A stretch of 64,000 nt of DNA from the NCBI RefSeq assembly GCF_000513275.1, contig NZ_CBVJ010000082.1, positions 62,001 to 126,000 on the forward strand, read 5' to 3'. Source of the DNA: Paenibacillus gorillae (GTDB taxonomy: Bacteria > Bacillota > Bacilli > Paenibacillales > Paenibacillaceae). A model generated the notes under the pieces. It had not been told where the DNA came from. It did no database searches and worked only from the letters and a program-made list of their open reading frames with translations. A program made the translations under genes and the position numbers. Of the stretch, positions 1 through 8,789 are shown piece after piece (position 1 is the first letter of the stretch; every line of letters starts with the position of its first letter).

Positions 1-97
1 GATCGTAAATAACACCCGGATTAAATGTAGCCACTTGCCTGATTCCGGCTTCCCCTGGAACAACAACCGGATTCGCCTCACAACGTGTAAATTTCAT
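1..97 (-). CDS. GH130-type glycoside phosphorylase/hydrolase, N-terminal fragment
   Basis: Only the first 32 codons lie in the window; the gene runs off the left edge. The ATG at 97 follows a strong AAAGGAGGG ribosome binding site (106-114). The visible N-terminus has an R-x-E-x-NPV start, a proline turn and then FNPGVIYD, the pattern that opens GH130 proteins (beta-mannoside phosphorylases and related glycosidases, which cleave mannosides with phosphate). It is divergent from the AraC regulator at 263 and close to a sugar ABC transporter, so a cytoplasmic role on imported oligosaccharides is likely. The substrate cannot be read from this fragment. The family call rests on about 30 residues. 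Confidence 0.6.
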   Translation of the reverse strand, partial: MKFTRCEANPVVVPGEAGIRQVATFNPGVIYD

Positions 98-185
98 AAC
101 TGATACCCTCCTTTAATAGCTGTCAATCCACTGCTACGCCTAGCATACGCCGCATAAAGATTTAAAGAAATAGACATGACGGCCA

Positions 186-200
186 TTATCGTACAATAAT
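186..200. promoter_or_regulatory. Small palindrome and possible -10 between GH130 and AraC genes
   Basis: ATTAT-6-ATAAT inverted repeat (186-200) containing a TACAAT that could be a -10 box for the AraC gene, with a TAGACA 15 bases upstream (171-176). The spacing is short, so the promoter call is tentative. The palindrome could equally be an operator in the divergent intergenic region. Confidence 0.3.
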
Positions 201-262
201 GTCGTAAAAGTAGAAGGATTTATCCTCCCCTTGCAGAATGATTACATTCGGAGGTCATTCAG

Positions 263-1168
263 ATGGAACACTCGCAAAGGCATGAACCGATACGCCATAT
301 GGATCTGGACATTAAGGTATCTATCGGTCATATCCGGTTTAATATTCTTTATATCAATTTCGAGCCGGCTATACCGGCCTGGCATTTCAAGAACCACAGC
401 CATAGCAGCTATGAGCTGCACTTTATTCCGAGCGGGCGTGGCGTGCTTCGCGTATCCGATCAGCAATTTCCTATTGAACCCGGAGTCTTCTACCTAACCG
501 GCCCCGATATATACCATGAACAGCAGGCAGACGATGTAGACCCGATGTGTGAATACTGTATTAACTTCGAGCTTGAGGTAACCGGCCGGAGGAAGAAGAA
601 AAATGATGACTACATAGAAACTGAAGTGGAAGAAATGCTGGAAACGCTGCGAAATACTCACTTCTGGTTTGGCCGCGACGCGTTCGAAACGATTCCTCTG
701 TTCGAGCATCTATTCGCAGAGGTGTCCAGCCGTAAGCTCGGCTACTACGCTTATATTCAGAGTCTGGCATCCCAGATTATTATCCATGCCATCCGCAACT
801 TCGCCGATGGGGATCGGGCGGCCAGCTATTATTTTCCGCGAAAAATACTGGACGACAGACGGCGATTTATTGCCGACAATTATTTCAAAGACAGCCACCT
901 GATGCTGACTCCTGCCGAGCTTGCGGGGCTGATTGGCGTAAGCGTCCGGCAGCTGGAGCGTATTATGCAGCTGTATTACAACAAATCATTCAAGGAGAAG
1001 CTCCAAGAAAGCCGCCTCTCTCACGCCAAGCATCTGCTGTCCGCCAGCGCTCTCACCGCCAAAGACATTGCAGAGGCGACCGGATTCGCATCGGCTCCTT
1101 ACTTCTGCAAAGTGTTCAAAACCTGCATAGGCATGACCCCGCTTCAGTATCGAGCAAAAAAAAGATAA
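263..1168 (+). CDS. AraC-family transcriptional regulator with N-terminal cupin
   Basis: A 301-residue AraC/XylS-type regulator. Residues about 40-110 form a cupin-like sensor (HFKNHSHSSYELHFI, then a G-x-G turn and a YLTGPDIYHEQ strand). The C-terminal ~100 residues hold two helix-turn-helices ending in the family signature (DIAEATGFASAPYFCKVFK followed by GMTPLQYR). The ATG at 263 follows a GGAGGTCATTCAG ribosome binding site. It is divergent from the GH130 gene and convergent with the YesN gene, so it probably senses a sugar and controls the GH130 gene or the neighbouring transporter. The ligand is not visible. Confidence 0.85.
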   Translation: MEHSQRHEPIRHMDLDIKVSIGHIRFNILYINFEPAIPAWHFKNHSHSSYELHFIPSGRGVLRVSDQQFPIEPGVFYLTGPDIYHEQQADDVDPMCEYCINFELEVTGRRKKKNDDYIETEVEEMLETLRNTHFWFGRDAFETIPLFEHLFAEVSSRKLGYYAYIQSLASQIIIHAIRNFADGDRAASYYFPRKILDDRRRFIADNYFKDSHLMLTPAELAGLIGVSVRQLERIMQLYYNKSFKEKLQESRLSHAKHLLSASALTAKDIAEATGFASAPYFCKVFKTCIGMTPLQYRAKKR

Positions 1169-1182
1169 GCTCTCCATACACG

Positions 1183-1220
1183 AAAAAACGACCTGTAAAC
1201 GTCACCCGTTTACAAGTCGT
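1183..1220 (-). terminator. Intrinsic terminator of the first yesN gene
   Basis: Stem ACGACYTGTAAACG (1188-1201) pairs with 1207-1220 over a short loop, with one G-U pair. On the minus strand it is followed by six T (1183-1188). It lies between convergent genes and may also weakly stop the AraC transcript. Confidence 0.8.
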
Positions 1221-1226
1221 TTCATG

Positions 1227-2780
1227 CTATTGATATCTCGTTTCCCTATACTCCGATGGCGATACGCCGCATATTTTTTTGAACACGTTTACAAAATATT
1301 TGTAGTCATTATATCCAACACGATCGGCAATATCAGCAATTTTCATATCCGTGTCCCGAAGCAGCCCCTTAGCTGTTTCAATCCGCACGTCATTCAAGTA
1401 ATTATTGTAAGACTTGCCCGTCTCCTGCTTGAAAATATGGCTGAAATAATTCGGCGTAATATGAAGCCTGTCGGCAATAGTCGAAGCCTTCAAATCCTGA
1501 GTAAATTCCTGATGAATCCATTCCTTCACCCGATTGACCACCCAGCGGTTTTTCCCCACATTCGAGCTGTTCATAATCGATTGGAGCGCCATAAGCTCAT
1601 CCCAATACAGCCGCTCCAACGATGCATATGAATTATGAATGAACAAATCGGCATCCGTGAAATAAGAGTCCTTTTCCTCGACCCGAGCGCCTACATGCTT
1701 CAGCCGGCGGTAGATCAGCACTTTAATGAGCTGGCATACTTTCCAGCTCTCCTGCAGCAAGAATAAATTTTCCCGCAAGTAGAGAAACAGCTCCCGGCTT
1801 GCTTGCCGAAGCTGCTCAACATCCTGTTGGAAAAACGTCTCCACGACCTGCTTCTCCAGTGCCTCTGGATAAGCGGACACGGCATCCGCTTCCTGTCTTC
1901 TCTCTCTGGAGACACCGTCTATGCCTATCTCCTGACGCTTCAATTGCAGCACAGCCTGCTCGTATGCATTCTTCAATGTGGCGAGACCGGTCTGTGCCGG
2001 AGACTCACACACCCACAAGGGAATATCCGAGCCGTTCCATTCCAGCATGCAGGACGGCTGCGGAAAAACCTCCTCCTGCAAGCCGTCGCTGCCGTAACCG
2101 TATACGAAATGCAGGTTCGGATGAACGAATACCGATATCGTCTCGTATCCAAGCCCCTTCAGCCTAGCCTCTATTCTATTCTGCCATGCCGTATGAAATT
2201 GCCGAACGTCTTCATCCGTCATCCCGTATGATAAATGATCATAGCTTGCCACAGCGCTGGCAAACAGCCGATAAGGCATCGGGAAGTTGAGCCCCTGTTC
2301 CGGCAAGGAAAGATCATGCACGCCTTCATGCGCCTGCATCAGCAATTGACGGAGCCGATTCTCCTGCTGGCTGCGAAGCTCACTGCCCTGCTTCTCGCGC
2401 GCTGCCCGGATCGTCCGGCAGACCAATTCGACCGTTCGCATCAGCTGATCCACATCAACAGGCTTAATCAAATAATCTTTCACATTATATTGAATCGCTC
2501 TTTTGGCATATTCGAATTCTTCGTATCCGCTAAGCAGAATGAAGGAAGCAGGATGCTCGATCTCATGCAGCTTTGCCGCCAGATCCAGCCCATCCATCTC
2601 AGGCATGCGAATGTCGCTTAGAATGAGGTCCACCTTTTCTTGCTCCAGAATAGCCAAAGCTTCTATACCAGAGTAAGCCTCACCGACGATTTCGATGTCG
2701 AGCTCATGCCAAGGCAGCGTTTCCTTCAATCCCATACATATAATAGGCTCGTCGTCTACGATTAGCATTCTAAGCTTCAT
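1227..2780 (-). CDS. YesN-type response regulator (REC + AraC HTH)
   Basis: Two-component response regulator of about 517 residues. The receiver domain has the acidic pair of LIVDDEP, the phospho-acceptor Asp in LILSDIRMPEMDG (residue 58 counted from the upstream ATG) and the conserved Lys of DYLIKP (108). A long linker is followed by a C-terminal AraC-type double HTH (ADRLHITPNYFSHIFKQETG, then DRVGYNDYKYFVNVFKKICG). Two in-frame ATGs exist, at 2786 and 2780. The second is preferred because AGGAGG lies nine bases before it but only three before the first. It is the last gene of the kinase/binding-protein/permease cluster and is probably phosphorylated by the kinase at 6131-7891 to control the transporter. 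Confidence 0.9.
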   Translation of the reverse strand: MKLRMLIVDDEPIICMGLKETLPWHELDIEIVGEAYSGIEALAILEQEKVDLILSDIRMPEMDGLDLAAKLHEIEHPASFILLSGYEEFEYAKRAIQYNVKDYLIKPVDVDQLMRTVELVCRTIRAAREKQGSELRSQQENRLRQLLMQAHEGVHDLSLPEQGLNFPMPYRLFASAVASYDHLSYGMTDEDVRQFHTAWQNRIEARLKGLGYETISVFVHPNLHFVYGYGSDGLQEEVFPQPSCMLEWNGSDIPLWVCESPAQTGLATLKNAYEQAVLQLKRQEIGIDGVSRERRQEADAVSAYPEALEKQVVETFFQQDVEQLRQASRELFLYLRENLFLLQESWKVCQLIKVLIYRRLKHVGARVEEKDSYFTDADLFIHNSYASLERLYWDELMALQSIMNSSNVGKNRWVVNRVKEWIHQEFTQDLKASTIADRLHITPNYFSHIFKQETGKSYNNYLNDVRIETAKGLLRDTDMKIADIADRVGYNDYKYFVNVFKKICGVSPSEYRETRYQ

Positions 2781-2809
2781 TCGCATGCCCCTCCTCAGAT
2801 GTCCAGCTG

Positions 2810-3697
2810 CTAACCCTTGACAGCCCCCGCCGTCATTCCCTTAACCAAATAACTTTCAAGGCATAGAAAGACGATAATGACGGGAATAAGCGCCATCGTC
2901 AAGCCTGCCATCTGCGTCGTATACGAAGTAGTATATTGACCTACGAAATTGGAAAGTCCCAGCGGGACTGTTTTCAAATCCGGATTGCTCACAAGCACCA
3001 AGGCGAATGAAAATTCATTCCAGTTGTTGATAAAATTAATAATGACGACCGTCGCAATTGACGGCATAGACATTGGCAATATAATAGACCAAAAAATACG
3101 CAGCGGCCCGCAGCCATCCATGATGGCGGATTCCTCAATATCTTTGGAGAAGCTCTTCATAAAGCTTACCAGAATAAATATCGTGATCGGCAGACCAAAA
3201 GCGATATACGGCACGATCAGCGACAGATACGAGTTTTGCATATGCAGCTTGTTCTCAAGTATAAATAATGGTACCAGTGTCGCGTGAATCGGAATCAGCA
3301 TGCCAAACACAAAGTAATTATAGATTTTCGTCTGATGCTTGAATCGGAACCTGGCCAGAAAGTAGGACGCGAAGGCGCCTAATAGTACTGTAAACAAGAC
3401 AGCCAGCACGCCAATAATCATACTGTTGGAAAAGTATAAGCCTAACTTGGCTACTCTCCATGCCTCCGCATAATTGGCGAACAGCCATTGCTTTGGCCAT
3501 GCCAATACACTTTGGGAAAAGGCGTCATCTGACTTAAAAGAGTTCATGAACATCCACAGAATCGGGAATAAATTGACTATACTATAGGCGGTTAAAAAAA
3601 TATAGACAACTAGCTTGAGTGTCTTTTTTCTCGCCGAATGTCTCGTATCCCTCTCTATCATCGCTTTCTCTCGGGGAACAGTAATCGTATGCGGCAT
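2810..3697 (-). CDS. Carbohydrate ABC transporter permease (MalG/CUT1 type)
   Basis: A 295-residue inner-membrane permease with six predicted transmembrane segments. It carries the EAA loop that contacts the ATPase (ESAIMDGCGPLRIFWSIILP) and the CUT1 C-terminal pattern ending in VKGMTAGAVKG. The ATG at 3697 follows AGAGGAGAGG. It lies 17 bases after the partner permease, so the two are co-transcribed. No ATP-binding subunit is encoded nearby; CUT1 systems of Bacillales usually share an unlinked MsmX-type ATPase. With the binding protein at 4670 it should import oligosaccharides or glycosides. Confidence 0.9.
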   Translation of the reverse strand: MPHTITVPREKAMIERDTRHSARKKTLKLVVYIFLTAYSIVNLFPILWMFMNSFKSDDAFSQSVLAWPKQWLFANYAEAWRVAKLGLYFSNSMIIGVLAVLFTVLLGAFASYFLARFRFKHQTKIYNYFVFGMLIPIHATLVPLFILENKLHMQNSYLSLIVPYIAFGLPITIFILVSFMKSFSKDIEESAIMDGCGPLRIFWSIILPMSMPSIATVVIINFINNWNEFSFALVLVSNPDLKTVPLGLSNFVGQYTTSYTTQMAGLTMALIPVIIVFLCLESYLVKGMTAGAVKG

Positions 3698-3714
3698 CGC
3701 TCGCCTCTCCTCTC

Positions 3715-4590
3715 TTAATCTTCTTTAACCTTCAGCAATCGTGAAGCAACGGAAATGAGCAGCAGACTGACCACGAAGATGGCGACGGATATCGCACTTC
3801 CGTATCCATACTGAAAGGAGGAGAATGTTTTGTTGAACATATAGATTGCCATGACATCGGTCGTATGAGCCGGTCCTCCGTTCGTCATGACATAGATCAA
3901 ATCGAATGTTTTCAAACTGCCGCTGATACATAAAATAATGGAGACTAGAATCGTTCCCCATATCATCGGAATAATAATTTTAATCGTTTTGACGAAGCCC
4001 GTTGCCCCGTCGATTTCCGCTGCCTCCAGCGTTTCTGCCGGGACGTTTTGCAGCGCCGCCAGGAAGATTACCAAATACAGGCCGACATATTGCCATACGA
4101 TCGTTACACATACAGCCAGCATCGCCCATTTCTGATCGCCTAGCCAATTGTGTGCCAACTGTTCCAGACCTACCGCTTTGAGCAGTGTATTTATTAATCC
4201 GTATTGCGTGTTATAAATCATGTTCCACGTCAAAGAAATAATAACCGTTGAGATGGCTACCGGCAGAAAACCTACCGTACGGAAAAACTTAGCGCCTCTC
4301 AGCTTACCGTTCAACAGCAAAGCGAACAACAAAGCGATCGGAATTTGTCCGAGCACGGATGCCAGCAGAACGAACATATTATTTTTCAGCGAGCTCCAAA
4401 ATACTTGATCTTTCATTAAAGCCGCAAAGTTGTCCAATCCGATAAACGAGGGATCAGAAAAGCCGTCCCAATTCTGAAAGGAATAATAGAAAGAAATGCC
4501 AATAGGAATCATGCAAAACAAGGTGTACACGATAAGGGAAGGAGAAATTCCCAGCCAGATCAGCCACTTGTTGCGATTTAATAGATGCAT
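3715..4590 (-). CDS. Carbohydrate ABC transporter permease (MalF/CUT1 type)
   Basis: A 291-residue permease with six predicted transmembrane helices, the first directly after a short basic N-terminus (LNRNKWLIWLGISPSLIVY). The EAA motif is clear (ETLEAAEIDGATGFVKTIKI). MalF/UgpA-like proteins pair with MalG-like ones to form the channel, and the MalG-like gene follows directly. The ATG at 4590 lies behind AAAGGAG. A 10-bp stem-loop separates it from the binding-protein gene upstream, the usual arrangement in which the binding protein is made in excess. Confidence 0.9.
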   Translation of the reverse strand: MHLLNRNKWLIWLGISPSLIVYTLFCMIPIGISFYYSFQNWDGFSDPSFIGLDNFAALMKDQVFWSSLKNNMFVLLASVLGQIPIALLFALLLNGKLRGAKFFRTVGFLPVAISTVIISLTWNMIYNTQYGLINTLLKAVGLEQLAHNWLGDQKWAMLAVCVTIVWQYVGLYLVIFLAALQNVPAETLEAAEIDGATGFVKTIKIIIPMIWGTILVSIILCISGSLKTFDLIYVMTNGGPAHTTDVMAIYMFNKTFSSFQYGYGSAISVAIFVVSLLLISVASRLLKVKED

Positions 4591-4619
4591 GCGAGAGATT
4601 GCTCCTTTCTTAAATGAAG

Positions 4620-4650
4620 CGGAGAATCAAGGAATACCCCTGATTCTCCG
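4620..4650 (-). promoter_or_regulatory. Intercistronic stem-loop between binding protein and permeases
   Basis: A perfect 10-bp stem (CGGAGAATCA, 4620-4629, with 4641-4650) and an 11-base loop, without a long T-run. Its position after the solute-binding gene suggests partial termination or 3'-end protection that sets a high binding-protein to permease ratio. That role is inferred from similar operons. Confidence 0.6.
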
Positions 4651-4669
4651 AAGTTCGTTCCTATATGAA

Positions 4670-6010
4670 CTATTTAGCCTTAGCCGCTTCCAGTTCGCTT
4701 GCTACTTCCTCAGGCGACTTGGTACCCATCGTGATGGACTGAAGCCCGTTGTTAATAATTTCGGTTAACTGAGGCGTCAGCACCGCATCATATACAGGAG
4801 CGACACCTCCGCTCGTCAGACTAATGAGCTGCTTCAACGTATCGGACGCATCAGACGGAACCGTCACAGTTGCCGGAACAAGCTGATCCTTGGCCAGAAG
4901 ACGGTTATACGTATCCTCGCTGCTCAGGAACCGGATAAATTGACGGGCTGCATCCAGCTTGCCTGGATCGATATCTTTGTTAATAGCAACACCTTGTCCC
5001 GTTACACCTGACAAAGCTTGCGGGTTGCCTGCTCCGCCTTCGACGGCCGGGAAAATAGCAAGGCCGAGATTACGGTCCTTCGGCAGCTTCTCCTGCACAC
5101 CGCCAAGAGACCAAGTGCCTTCAACGAACATAGCGGCTTTCCCTTGGACAAAATAATCCAAATGCTGATTGTTGTCGATTGTATTCATATCTTCATTGAA
5201 TGCTTTCAAATCCGTCAGTTCTTTAATGACATTTAAACCGCCGACGAATTCCGGATCGGTAAACTTCTTCTCTCCGCTCATCGCTTTGACCAGGAAGTCG
5301 CTTCCTGTCATGCGGTCGCCGATCGTGGAGATGTAGCAGGATTGAAGCACCCATTGCCCTTTGTTGCCAAGTGCGATTGGCGTAACTCCCAAGTCACGGA
5401 CTTTTACAACCATTTCCTTAAATTCCGCATAGGTCTTCGGAAACTCGCTGTAGCCCGCTTTGGCCAAAATGTCCTTATCGTAGTAAATCATATGGGTGTA
5501 TACGACAATATTAGGAATCGCGTATTGCTTGCCGTCAATTTGATAGTCGATCAAGTTAGCGCTCGGAATGAGCTTGTCCTTATATTCTGCGGCGAGATCA
5601 TCGATTGGCAGTACCGTATTGCCATCTACCATCGGCTTCAGCTCTGCGCCTGGCCATACGACGAACATATCCGGCAATTGCCGGCCTGCTGCACTTGCCT
5701 TTAATTTCAGCTTGTACTGGTCATGCGGCATTTGCTCGATTTTGACTTTAATATTCGGGTTTTCTTTCTGGAATTCACTTACCTTATCATTCAGCACGCC
5801 CATGTACGCATCTGACCCGTTCCAAATGTTCCAGAATGTCAATTCTACGTTTTTGGCCGGTTCTTCTGTGGCCGTTCCCCCATTGCTCGGTTTATTCTCC
5901 GGTTCGTTGCTGCTGTTGCTTCCGCTTCCGCATGCCGTTAAACCAACCGACAAAATCAGAACCAGCATGATGCTGACAGCCTTACTTATGACTGTGTGTG
6001 AGCGTTTCAT
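4670..6010 (-). CDS. Extracellular sugar-binding lipoprotein of the ABC importer
   Basis: Solute-binding protein (family 1) of about 446 residues. A lipoprotein signal peptide (basic start, hydrophobic core, lipobox LTAC) is followed by a low-complexity Ser/Asn/Glu/Thr linker and a periplasmic-binding-protein fold beginning ELTFWNIWNGSDAY. It should capture the sugar outside the membrane and deliver it to the two downstream permeases. Of two in-frame ATGs, 6010 is chosen because GAGGGGGA lies five bases before it; the ATG at 6025 is upstream of that site. A cre-like CcpA site lies 34 bases upstream. The specific ligand cannot be read from the sequence. Confidence 0.9.
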   Translation of the reverse strand: MKRSHTVISKAVSIMLVLILSVGLTACGSGSNSSNEPENKPSNGGTATEEPAKNVELTFWNIWNGSDAYMGVLNDKVSEFQKENPNIKVKIEQMPHDQYKLKLKASAAGRQLPDMFVVWPGAELKPMVDGNTVLPIDDLAAEYKDKLIPSANLIDYQIDGKQYAIPNIVVYTHMIYYDKDILAKAGYSEFPKTYAEFKEMVVKVRDLGVTPIALGNKGQWVLQSCYISTIGDRMTGSDFLVKAMSGEKKFTDPEFVGGLNVIKELTDLKAFNEDMNTIDNNQHLDYFVQGKAAMFVEGTWSLGGVQEKLPKDRNLGLAIFPAVEGGAGNPQALSGVTGQGVAINKDIDPGKLDAARQFIRFLSSEDTYNRLLAKDQLVPATVTVPSDASDTLKQLISLTSGGVAPVYDAVLTPQLTEIINNGLQSITMGTKSPEEVASELEAAKAK

Positions 6011-6042
6011 CGTAGTCCCCCTCATTTTTGTTTTGCGGTGTT

Positions 6043-6076
6043 TGTAACCGTTATCATTATTGTAGGGAAAACGGTT
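6043..6076 (-). promoter_or_regulatory. CcpA cre-like site and inverted repeat before the binding-protein gene
   Basis: TGTAACCGTTATCA (6043-6056) fits the cre consensus TGNAANCGNWNNCA at every fixed position. It overlaps the left arm of a 7-bp inverted repeat AACCGTT...AACGGTT (6046-6052/6070-6076). A TACAAT that could be a minus-strand -10 box (6059-6064) lies between the arms. Bound CcpA here would sit just downstream of the start of transcription, consistent with glucose repression. This is a sequence match only. Confidence 0.55.
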
Positions 6077-6130
6077 CCAGCCAGAAACCGATTAAATTAA
6101 CTCAGCATCCACTATTTTAAACAAGATTGC

Positions 6131-7891
6131 CTATGGTGAAGATTCGTCCGGTATCGTATCGACGAATGGAATCGTTAACCGGATATGGGTTCCTGCCGCT
6201 GCCGGCAAAAACTCCATACGGAAGCGGTCGCCAAACCATAGGGATAACCGCAGGTAGACGTTGCGCATGCCGTGGCTCCCTTCGCCTGTGTAGGCGATCA
6301 ACTCGGATAAAGCCTGAATATCAGCACCCAAGCCATCATCGATAATATCCATGTGATAGGCGTCGCCTGCAGAAAGCCGTGTGCTCCGTACCGTTATATG
6401 CATCGGCTTTTGCTGGCCCGGCATGCCATGGACGATGCTATTCTCCACAAGCGGCTGCAAAATCATCTTCGGCACGTAGGAAACAAGCAATTCCTCATGG
6501 ATATCGATCTCGCAGGTCAATCGCGCACCCAATCTTTGCTGCTGGAGATCGAGATAGCTCCTCACGTACAGCGCCTCGTCCTTCAGCTCAACCCAAGTTC
6601 CCGATCGATGAAGACTCAGTCGGAACAACGTCGATAACACTTGGATTAACCGGCTCGTTTCCACCGCTTTTTCAATTCTGGCCTTCCAGCGGATCATGTC
6701 CAGCGTGTTGTACAGAAAGTGGGGATTGATCTGCATCTGAAGAACATGCAGCTCAATTTCCTTCTGCTTGAGCGTCAGCTTGTATTCCTTATCGATAAGA
6801 TCGTGAATCCGGTCCATCATGGCGTTAAAGTTCGCAGCCAGCAAGCCGATCTCATCCTTGGAACGAATCCCGGTAATTTTGCGAAAATAGTTGTCATCCA
6901 CTTTTTTCATCATTTTGGTCAGTCTCTCAATCGGCTTAAGAATCCAGTTGAAAATCAGCCACGAAGCCAAGAGAACCGTAGCGATGGATATCACCACAAT
7001 CAATATCGTATAAAATTGGATCGATCTTGATTCTTTGAACAGATGGGCCTTATCCACCCAGGAAATTAAACCCCAGCCGGTATAGGCAATTTTTTTGTAC
7101 AGCAGCAGATTGTCTTTGTCATCGACTGGCTTCCCTTGGCTGTTGATAAGCTGCTGTATGCTGCTGCTATCCAGTTGAAACTTGTCTCCTGGCTCGGACC
7201 GTTGTTCCGTAATCGAATGGCCGTCATGATCGAGCAGCATCGTACCCGCGATAGCTCCTGAATCCTTGCTTTGGATCAGCTCATTCACTTTAGAGACCTT
7301 CAGTCGGATAATGACGATGCCAAGCGCCTTATCAATCGCGTTATAGTCATTAATGACGCGAACTAGAGAAATGATCGGTTCGTGATGGATGTCACCATTG
7401 TCGTAACGGCCCGTCCAGACGATCTTCCCTCTCTCTTGAACCGCTTGGTCGATCCATTCCCCTTCATCTCCGATAAAACGGGAGCCGTAGGCGATCTGAC
7501 GGTCATCCGTGCCTCTGAACTCTACGGAATGAATGTAGCCCTTGGAAATTAAAATAAACTCGATAAATCCTTTTATATTATCGATAAGCGCCGATGCGAG
7601 CTTCGGATCGGAATCGACGGAGGTCATCGTTAAGTAGCTGCGAATATCTTTATTGACGATCGCGTAGCTTGAGGTCGACTCTACCTCACGGATAACAGAT
7701 TCAATATTCGCTACGTTGGCATCCAGCAGCGTCGCCGTCGAGTTCACAGCCTGATTCGTCATCGCTCTCGTTGATATGTTGTAGGACAAGGTGCTGAGCG
7801 CAATCAGCGGCAGAAAAATCAAGACGCAAAAAAGAATGAGCAATTTGGTCCGAATGCTAATAAACGCCGGTTTCTTCTCTACCTTCATCAT
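6131..7891 (-). CDS. YesM-type sensor histidine kinase
   Basis: A 586-residue membrane kinase. The first transmembrane segment is at about 15-37, followed by an extracytoplasmic sensor region of ~250 residues (Cache-like), a second membrane helix near 293-315 and a HAMP domain. The His_kinase motif is QMQINPHFLYNTL (His about 391), and the HATPase has an N-box LQPLVENSIVHG near 480 and a DDGLG box. It should autophosphorylate in response to an extracellular sugar or binding-protein complex and pass the phosphate to the YesN protein at 1227-2780. It heads the cluster; the gap to the binding-protein gene is about 120 bases and contains a separate cre-like site. The ATG at 7891 follows AGGGGAACTAG. 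Confidence 0.9.
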   Translation of the reverse strand: MMKVEKKPAFISIRTKLLILFCVLIFLPLIALSTLSYNISTRAMTNQAVNSTATLLDANVANIESVIREVESTSSYAIVNKDIRSYLTMTSVDSDPKLASALIDNIKGFIEFILISKGYIHSVEFRGTDDRQIAYGSRFIGDEGEWIDQAVQERGKIVWTGRYDNGDIHHEPIISLVRVINDYNAIDKALGIVIIRLKVSKVNELIQSKDSGAIAGTMLLDHDGHSITEQRSEPGDKFQLDSSSIQQLINSQGKPVDDKDNLLLYKKIAYTGWGLISWVDKAHLFKESRSIQFYTILIVVISIATVLLASWLIFNWILKPIERLTKMMKKVDDNYFRKITGIRSKDEIGLLAANFNAMMDRIHDLIDKEYKLTLKQKEIELHVLQMQINPHFLYNTLDMIRWKARIEKAVETSRLIQVLSTLFRLSLHRSGTWVELKDEALYVRSYLDLQQQRLGARLTCEIDIHEELLVSYVPKMILQPLVENSIVHGMPGQQKPMHITVRSTRLSAGDAYHMDIIDDGLGADIQALSELIAYTGEGSHGMRNVYLRLSLWFGDRFRMEFLPAAAGTHIRLTIPFVDTIPDESSP

Positions 7892-8000
7892 CTAGTTCCC
7901 CTGTTCTATACTAGAATTGGCTGGAATGTGCATCCATTATCGCTCAACTCTATTAAAATTGGCAAGAGGGGGAACGTAGAGATGCATTGTAGATTTGTAT

Positions 8001-8033
8001 AAAAAAGAAGCCGGAGCTTGGAAGCACCGGCTT
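8001..8033 (-). terminator. Intrinsic terminator after the vanZ-like gene
   Basis: Stem AAGCCGG (8008-8014) with CCGGCTT (8027-8033). On the minus strand it is followed by C and six T (8001-8006). It lies 45 bases after the vanZ-like stop codon. Confidence 0.8.
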
Positions 8034-8077
8034 TGTTTTAATCCTATAAAAAGGCTACGCCCTCTAGCAGACTTCAG

Positions 8078-8662
8078 TTATTTTCCTCTATCATAAATGA
8101 ACTGACCGACTGGTCCTATTTTAACATTAAGTTTGTTAACTGATGCAATGTACATGCGAGAAAAAACTCTATATACAAAATATCCGATAAGTGTTCCTGT
8201 GAAATTGAAAATAACATCATTAATATCAACGACCCGATATGGATAGCTCATGCTGATACTTAATAACAGCTGGATAAACTCAATACATACGCTAACGAAT
8301 AACCCTAAGAGAACAACCTTCTTCAGGGTGAGATTAAATAAATAATTACTCAAATAACCCAAAGGTGCAAATAAACATATATTAAGAATCTGCTCTTTAA
8401 GTGGGAACAAAAAGGTCTCTGAAAGCCAAAGTGGCTCATAATTAAACTGCAATATGGTTCCGTTTCTTACGACTTCTAAATATCCCCTAATTGGGATAGG
8501 TAATAATGTGAACTTTAATACATATAACGAATAAATAAAAAATAAAGAGCTGAACGCAATATAGGCAATATTCTTTTTAGCGAAAAGCCTTAAGCATATG
8601 ACTAGAATCAATAAAAAAGGAAGTTGGAACATTAATAAATCAGATATATTTATATCAATCAT
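8078..8662 (-). CDS. VanZ-like integral membrane protein
   Basis: A 194-residue, very hydrophobic protein with about five membrane segments. The VanZ-family pattern is visible: an N-I-x-LF-x-P-x-G turn (NICLFAPLGYL), E-x-x-Q after the next helix (VCIEFIQLLL), then R-x-x-D-x-x-D and N-x-x-G (RVVDINDVIFNFTG). VanZ relatives can give low-level teicoplanin resistance by an unknown route, but most are uncharacterised. The gene and its upstream flank are strikingly A+T-rich next to rarA and yesM, which suggests acquisition from elsewhere. The ATG at 8662 follows AAGGAGAGG with long spacing. Confidence 0.8.
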   Translation of the reverse strand: MIDINISDLLMFQLPFLLILVICLRLFAKKNIAYIAFSSLFFIYSLYVLKFTLLPIPIRGYLEVVRNGTILQFNYEPLWLSETFLFPLKEQILNICLFAPLGYLSNYLFNLTLKKVVLLGLFVSVCIEFIQLLLSISMSYPYRVVDINDVIFNFTGTLIGYFVYRVFSRMYIASVNKLNVKIGPVGQFIYDRGK

Positions 8663-8789
8663 AAAATATATGACCTCTCCTTAGAGCAGCCCGCAGACTT
8701 ATTCGTTACAGCACCTTGCCTATAGCAATAGGTAAATTGATCATTAATTTAAATTATCAAATAATTAATATACATTATTTTCTTATTAA

